A stretch of DNA of 8,462 nucleotides. Source: Anaerolineaceae bacterium UBA4890 (GTDB taxonomy: Bacteria; Chloroflexota; Anaerolineae; Anaerolineales; Anaerolineaceae). The DNA lies in NCBI GenBank assembly GCA_002399085.1, contig DHCY01000014.1:1-8462 (forward strand), written 5' to 3'. Both the position numbers and the translations under genes were made by a program. Shown here one piece after another: positions 6,433 through 8,462 of this stretch (position 1 is its first letter; each line of letters opens with the position of its first letter). The notes beneath the pieces were generated by a model, which was not told the DNA's origin, did not search any database, and saw nothing but the letters and a program-made list of their open reading frames with translations.

Positions 6433-8040
6433 ATGACCCAAGAAAAATTTCCTGAAGAAAACAATATCCCGGACCCAATTGAGAACCTGGGTGAACCCAC
6501 GATTAATTCCAAAAAATCCCTGCTAAAACAAAGCGGCATGATTGCCGCAGTGGTGATGATTGTGCTGGCAGTGATCCTGCTGATATTGTGGCTGACCGGT
6601 GATATCGAGGCTGAAGTGGTGGCGCCCACGCCAACTATTCAAGCCGAAATCACACTCAATCAGCCATTTATTGACCACGATTACGATACAGTTCCAACCA
6701 TCCCGCCCATGCAAACCAGGGAAGCTGCCATCACCCCGGTGGTGGTTGCGGCAACGGTCGCCCCACGAACAGAGGTGATCACGCACACCATCCAGGAAGG
6801 GGAAACAGTCTCAAGCATCGCCTCAAAATACGGGTTATGGCCCGAGACGATCCTGTGGGCGAACCGCTATGAGCTTGAGGGTGATTTGCGAAATTACACA
6901 CCTGGGACCATAATTTACATTCTTCCCGTCGATGGCGTTTACCATGTCTGGTCGGATGGGGAGGGGCTAGGCGCGGTCTCGGGCTATTATGGCGTAACAC
7001 CTGAAGATATTATCAATTATCCAGGCAACAATCTTGATGCTGCTACGATCGGCAGTTATGCTTCGCCGAATATTGCGGCGGGCACACGGCTTGTGGTGCC
7101 GGGCGGTACGATTCCGAACTATTTTGCCAGCGACACCTTGCTATACTATGCTGCTGTAGAAGAGCTGCAATCGCTGCCAATAGGCAATTCCGAATTGTAT
7201 GCTGCTCCCCGTACTCAAGTTATCGCTTACGAAGTGCAGCCGCTTGACTCTATTTTCAGCATCGCTGAAGATTTCGAGCTCGAGCCCGAAACCATCCTGT
7301 GGACGAACAGGTATCTGATTGGTGACACGCCCGATGGCATTTACCCTGGTCAGAAACTGATGATTTTGCCGGAAGATGGCGTCTACCATGCCTGGTTGTA
7401 TGGTGAGGGGCTGAATGGTGTTTCCAATGGTTATGGCGTGACCCCGGCGGACATCATTGAAGAGCCGCTGAATAATATTGATGTCGAAGAAATCGGCGAT
7501 TACAGCCTGCCCAGGATCAAAACTGGTACTTTTCTTTATATCCCGGGTGGTCGCGGCTCGATCCCGACATGGGTGAGCGCGGTTACCGACCCGGGTGGCG
7601 GCAGCCACCCTAACGTGTCTTACCTGGGTGGTTATGCCTGCAATTCCAATTCAGGCATAACGGGTTCTGGTTCCTGGCAATTGCCAACCGGCTCACCGCA
7701 CGTGGGTGGCTATGAATACGCGCCTCCGGTGCACAATGGGCTTGACTATTCCGGTAAAACTGGTCACAGCATCTATGCTGCTGATACAGGTGTGGTGATC
7801 TACGCCGGCTGGTCAAACCGCGGATATGGCAACACGATTGTGATCAGCCATGGTAACGGGTATCTCTCGCTTTACGCCCATCTGATGGATGGCGGGATCA
7901 ACGTATCCTGCGGTTCGGTGGTGTATGGCGGCTCGCTGATTGGTTATATGGGCTCGACTGGTAACAGTTCTGGTCCTCATCTGCATTTTGAGATCAGGTA
8001 CAACGGGTCGCCGGTCAACCCACACGGGTTTGGGTTATAG
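6433..8040 (+). CDS. Membrane-anchored LysM / M23 peptidoglycan peptidase
   Basis: This 535-residue protein is predicted to bind peptidoglycan and cut its peptide cross-links outside the membrane. It has an acidic cytoplasmic tail (1-28), KK before a single transmembrane helix (about 36-55), and a Pro/Thr/Val-rich linker to about 115. Two long repeats follow. Each has a canonical LysM (about 117-165 and 263-313, both with ETILW-NRY) and then a second, divergent LysM-like segment with GVTP-DII, ending in PGG. The C-terminal M23 domain (about 415-535) has intact zinc ligands H434 and D438 (HNGLD) and H518 in HLHFE, plus the active-site H483 in YAHL. This resembles active lysostaphin-type enzymes rather than degenerate activators. 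Only two cysteines occur, C403 and C493, both extracellular. The start is fixed by GGAG at 6424. Probable roles are wall remodelling or daughter-cell separation; the exact bond cut is unknown. Confidence 0.94.
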   Translation: MTQEKFPEENNIPDPIENLGEPTINSKKSLLKQSGMIAAVVMIVLAVILLILWLTGDIEAEVVAPTPTIQAEITLNQPFIDHDYDTVPTIPPMQTREAAITPVVVAATVAPRTEVITHTIQEGETVSSIASKYGLWPETILWANRYELEGDLRNYTPGTIIYILPVDGVYHVWSDGEGLGAVSGYYGVTPEDIINYPGNNLDAATIGSYASPNIAAGTRLVVPGGTIPNYFASDTLLYYAAVEELQSLPIGNSELYAAPRTQVIAYEVQPLDSIFSIAEDFELEPETILWTNRYLIGDTPDGIYPGQKLMILPEDGVYHAWLYGEGLNGVSNGYGVTPADIIEEPLNNIDVEEIGDYSLPRIKTGTFLYIPGGRGSIPTWVSAVTDPGGGSHPNVSYLGGYACNSNSGITGSGSWQLPTGSPHVGGYEYAPPVHNGLDYSGKTGHSIYAADTGVVIYAGWSNRGYGNTIVISHGNGYLSLYAHLMDGGINVSCGSVVYGGSLIGYMGSTGNSSGPHLHFEIRYNGSPVNPHGFGL

Positions 8041-8065
8041 GCACGTTTATTGTGCGGGTATGGAA

Positions 8066-8104
8066 CCCGCCCGTACAACTTTGGGCGGGATGCCATGCCC
8101 GCCC
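8066..8104 (+). repeat. Three-arm inverted repeat with alternative pairings
   Basis: CCCGCCC (8066-8072), GGGCGGG (8083-8089) and CCCGCCC (8098-8104) lie in a row. The middle arm can pair perfectly with either neighbour, across a 10-nt or an 8-nt loop. It starts 25 nt after the M23 stop. A 7-bp all-GC stem may help end or protect the transcript, but no T-run follows, so I do not call it an intrinsic terminator. Confidence 0.75.
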
Positions 8105-8222
8105 GGGAGGTATTTGTGTACGGAACGGGCACCGACCGTTCCCCTGTCTGGATATCACGGAAATGGCAATAATAGGCAATGGGCTTTACCCCTTCCGATT
8201 CAGCTGCAGAGCTGCCGTAAGG
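8091..8222. repeat. Copy 1 of the ~132-bp hairpin-rich repeat
   Basis: This copy runs from TGCCATGCCCGCCCGGGAGG to GCTGCCGTAAGG. It matches copy 2 with four substitutions and one single-base indel. Internal inverted repeats are GGAACGG (8122-8128) with CCGTTCC (8136-8142) across 7 nt, GGG/CCC around CTTTA (8181-8191), and CAGCT (8201-8205) with AGCTG (8210-8214) across GCAG. GATATC is a further short palindrome. There is no coding signal. Confidence 0.92.
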
Positions 8223-8247
8223 TACGGATTCCATGCCGTACCGTACC
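8221..8247. repeat. Variable-stem hairpin between repeat copies
   Basis: GGTACGG (8221-8227) pairs perfectly with CCGTACC (8236-8242) around the 8-nt loop ATTCCATG. An overlapping second CCGTACC (8241-8247) could serve as an alternative partner. A larger inverted repeat, TTCCATG (8229-8235) with CATGGAA (8260-8266), overlaps it. The hairpin follows the conserved GTAA at the end of repeat copy 1. Confidence 0.8.
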
Positions 8248-8284
8248 TTTGCGGGAGACCATGGAAGGACTCGTAAAGCTGGGT

Positions 8285-8417
8285 TGCCATGCCCGCCCGG
8301 GAGGTTTTTATGTACGGAACGGGCACCGACCGTTCCCCTGTCCGGATATCACCGAAATGGCAATAATAGGCAATGGGCTTTACCCCTTCCGATTCAGCTG
8401 CAGAGCTGCCCGTAAGG
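8285..8417. repeat. Copy 2 of the ~132-bp hairpin-rich repeat
   Basis: This copy is offset by 194 bp from copy 1 and is 133 bp long. It differs at two positions in the TTTTTATGTA segment, one in CTGTCCG and one in ATCACCG, and it carries one extra C in GCTGCCCGTAAGG. The GGAACGG/CCGTTCC hairpin (8316-8336) and CAGCT/AGCTG hairpin (8395-8408) are unchanged. The flanking sequence after this copy differs from that after copy 1, apart from a shared CCATGCCGT. Confidence 0.92.
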
Positions 8418-8462
8418 GACAGCCCTGCCCTGGTGAAGGTCCATGCCGTCCCGGTCAACGGG

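Larger units (their letters stand above)
8041..8462. other. Gene-free repeat region downstream of the M23 gene
   Basis: No credible gene lies in these 422 bases. Open frames on both strands are produced by the repeats and have no start signals or protein-like composition. The region opens with a GC-rich inverted repeat shortly after the M23 stop. It then holds two copies of a ~132-bp unit at a 194-bp period, separated by a 62-bp spacer with its own hairpins. The window ends inside the array, so more copies may follow. Confidence 0.85.

Noticed and set aside
8066..8110. Intrinsic terminator after the M23 gene
   Set aside because: The GC-rich stem is strong, but no run of T follows it. I kept it as an inverted repeat instead.
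8091..8417. CRISPR array or integron attC sites
   Set aside because: The repeated unit is ~132 bp, far longer than a CRISPR repeat, and no short regular repeat-spacer pattern exists. No GTTRRRY core sites or gene cassettes are present.
8052..8458. Several 60-90-residue open frames on both strands in the terminal repeats
   Set aside because: Similar peptides come from both copies of a non-coding hairpin repeat, both strands are open, and there are no ribosome-binding sites.

Overview
The window is an ordinary-looking bacterial chromosomal segment. It has seven genes, all on the + strand and tightly packed, flanked at both ends by non-coding repeats. The protein set fits a monoderm, probably anaerobic member of the Chloroflexota (Anaerolineae-like): a lipobox M1 peptidase, a membrane-anchored LysM/M23 protein with Pro/Thr-rich linkers, SelA, and moderate GC. 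The taxon is inferred from protein character only, because no rRNA or other marker is present.

Layout. Positions 1-240 hold a cluster of short dispersed repeats: a 20-bp tandem duplication, a 92-bp element with 11-bp terminal inverted repeats, and decaying copies of CAGAATGACA. Positions 256-4735 look like one operon: a small four-helix membrane protein of unknown function, selA (selenocysteine synthase), an M24 metallopeptidase, tsaD (tRNA t6A synthesis) and an OsmC-family protein. Junctions in the operon are 1 nt, a 17-nt overlap, 1 nt and 22 nt. Positions 4848-6350 encode an M1-family lipoprotein peptidase, apparently with its own promoter. Positions 6433-8040 encode a membrane-anchored LysM/M23 cell-wall peptidase behind a near-consensus sigma-70-type promoter. 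Positions 8041-8462 contain no gene. They hold two near-identical copies of a ~132-bp hairpin-rich unit at a 194-bp period, and the window ends inside this array.

How the genes relate. Two operon genes act on tRNA or translation: selA makes Sec-tRNA and tsaD modifies ANN-decoding tRNAs. The M24 peptidase handles small peptides and the OsmC protein probably handles thiol or peroxide stress. This is a housekeeping grouping rather than a recognisable pathway. The two downstream genes work outside the membrane, on peptides and peptidoglycan.

I found no defence system, mobile element with a transposase, CRISPR array or RNA gene. The most interesting signal is in the terminal repeat array: two homologous hairpins keep the same 8-nt loop type, while their stems differ by three mutually compensating base pairs. 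This suggests selection, or a copying mechanism, that preserves structure rather than sequence.
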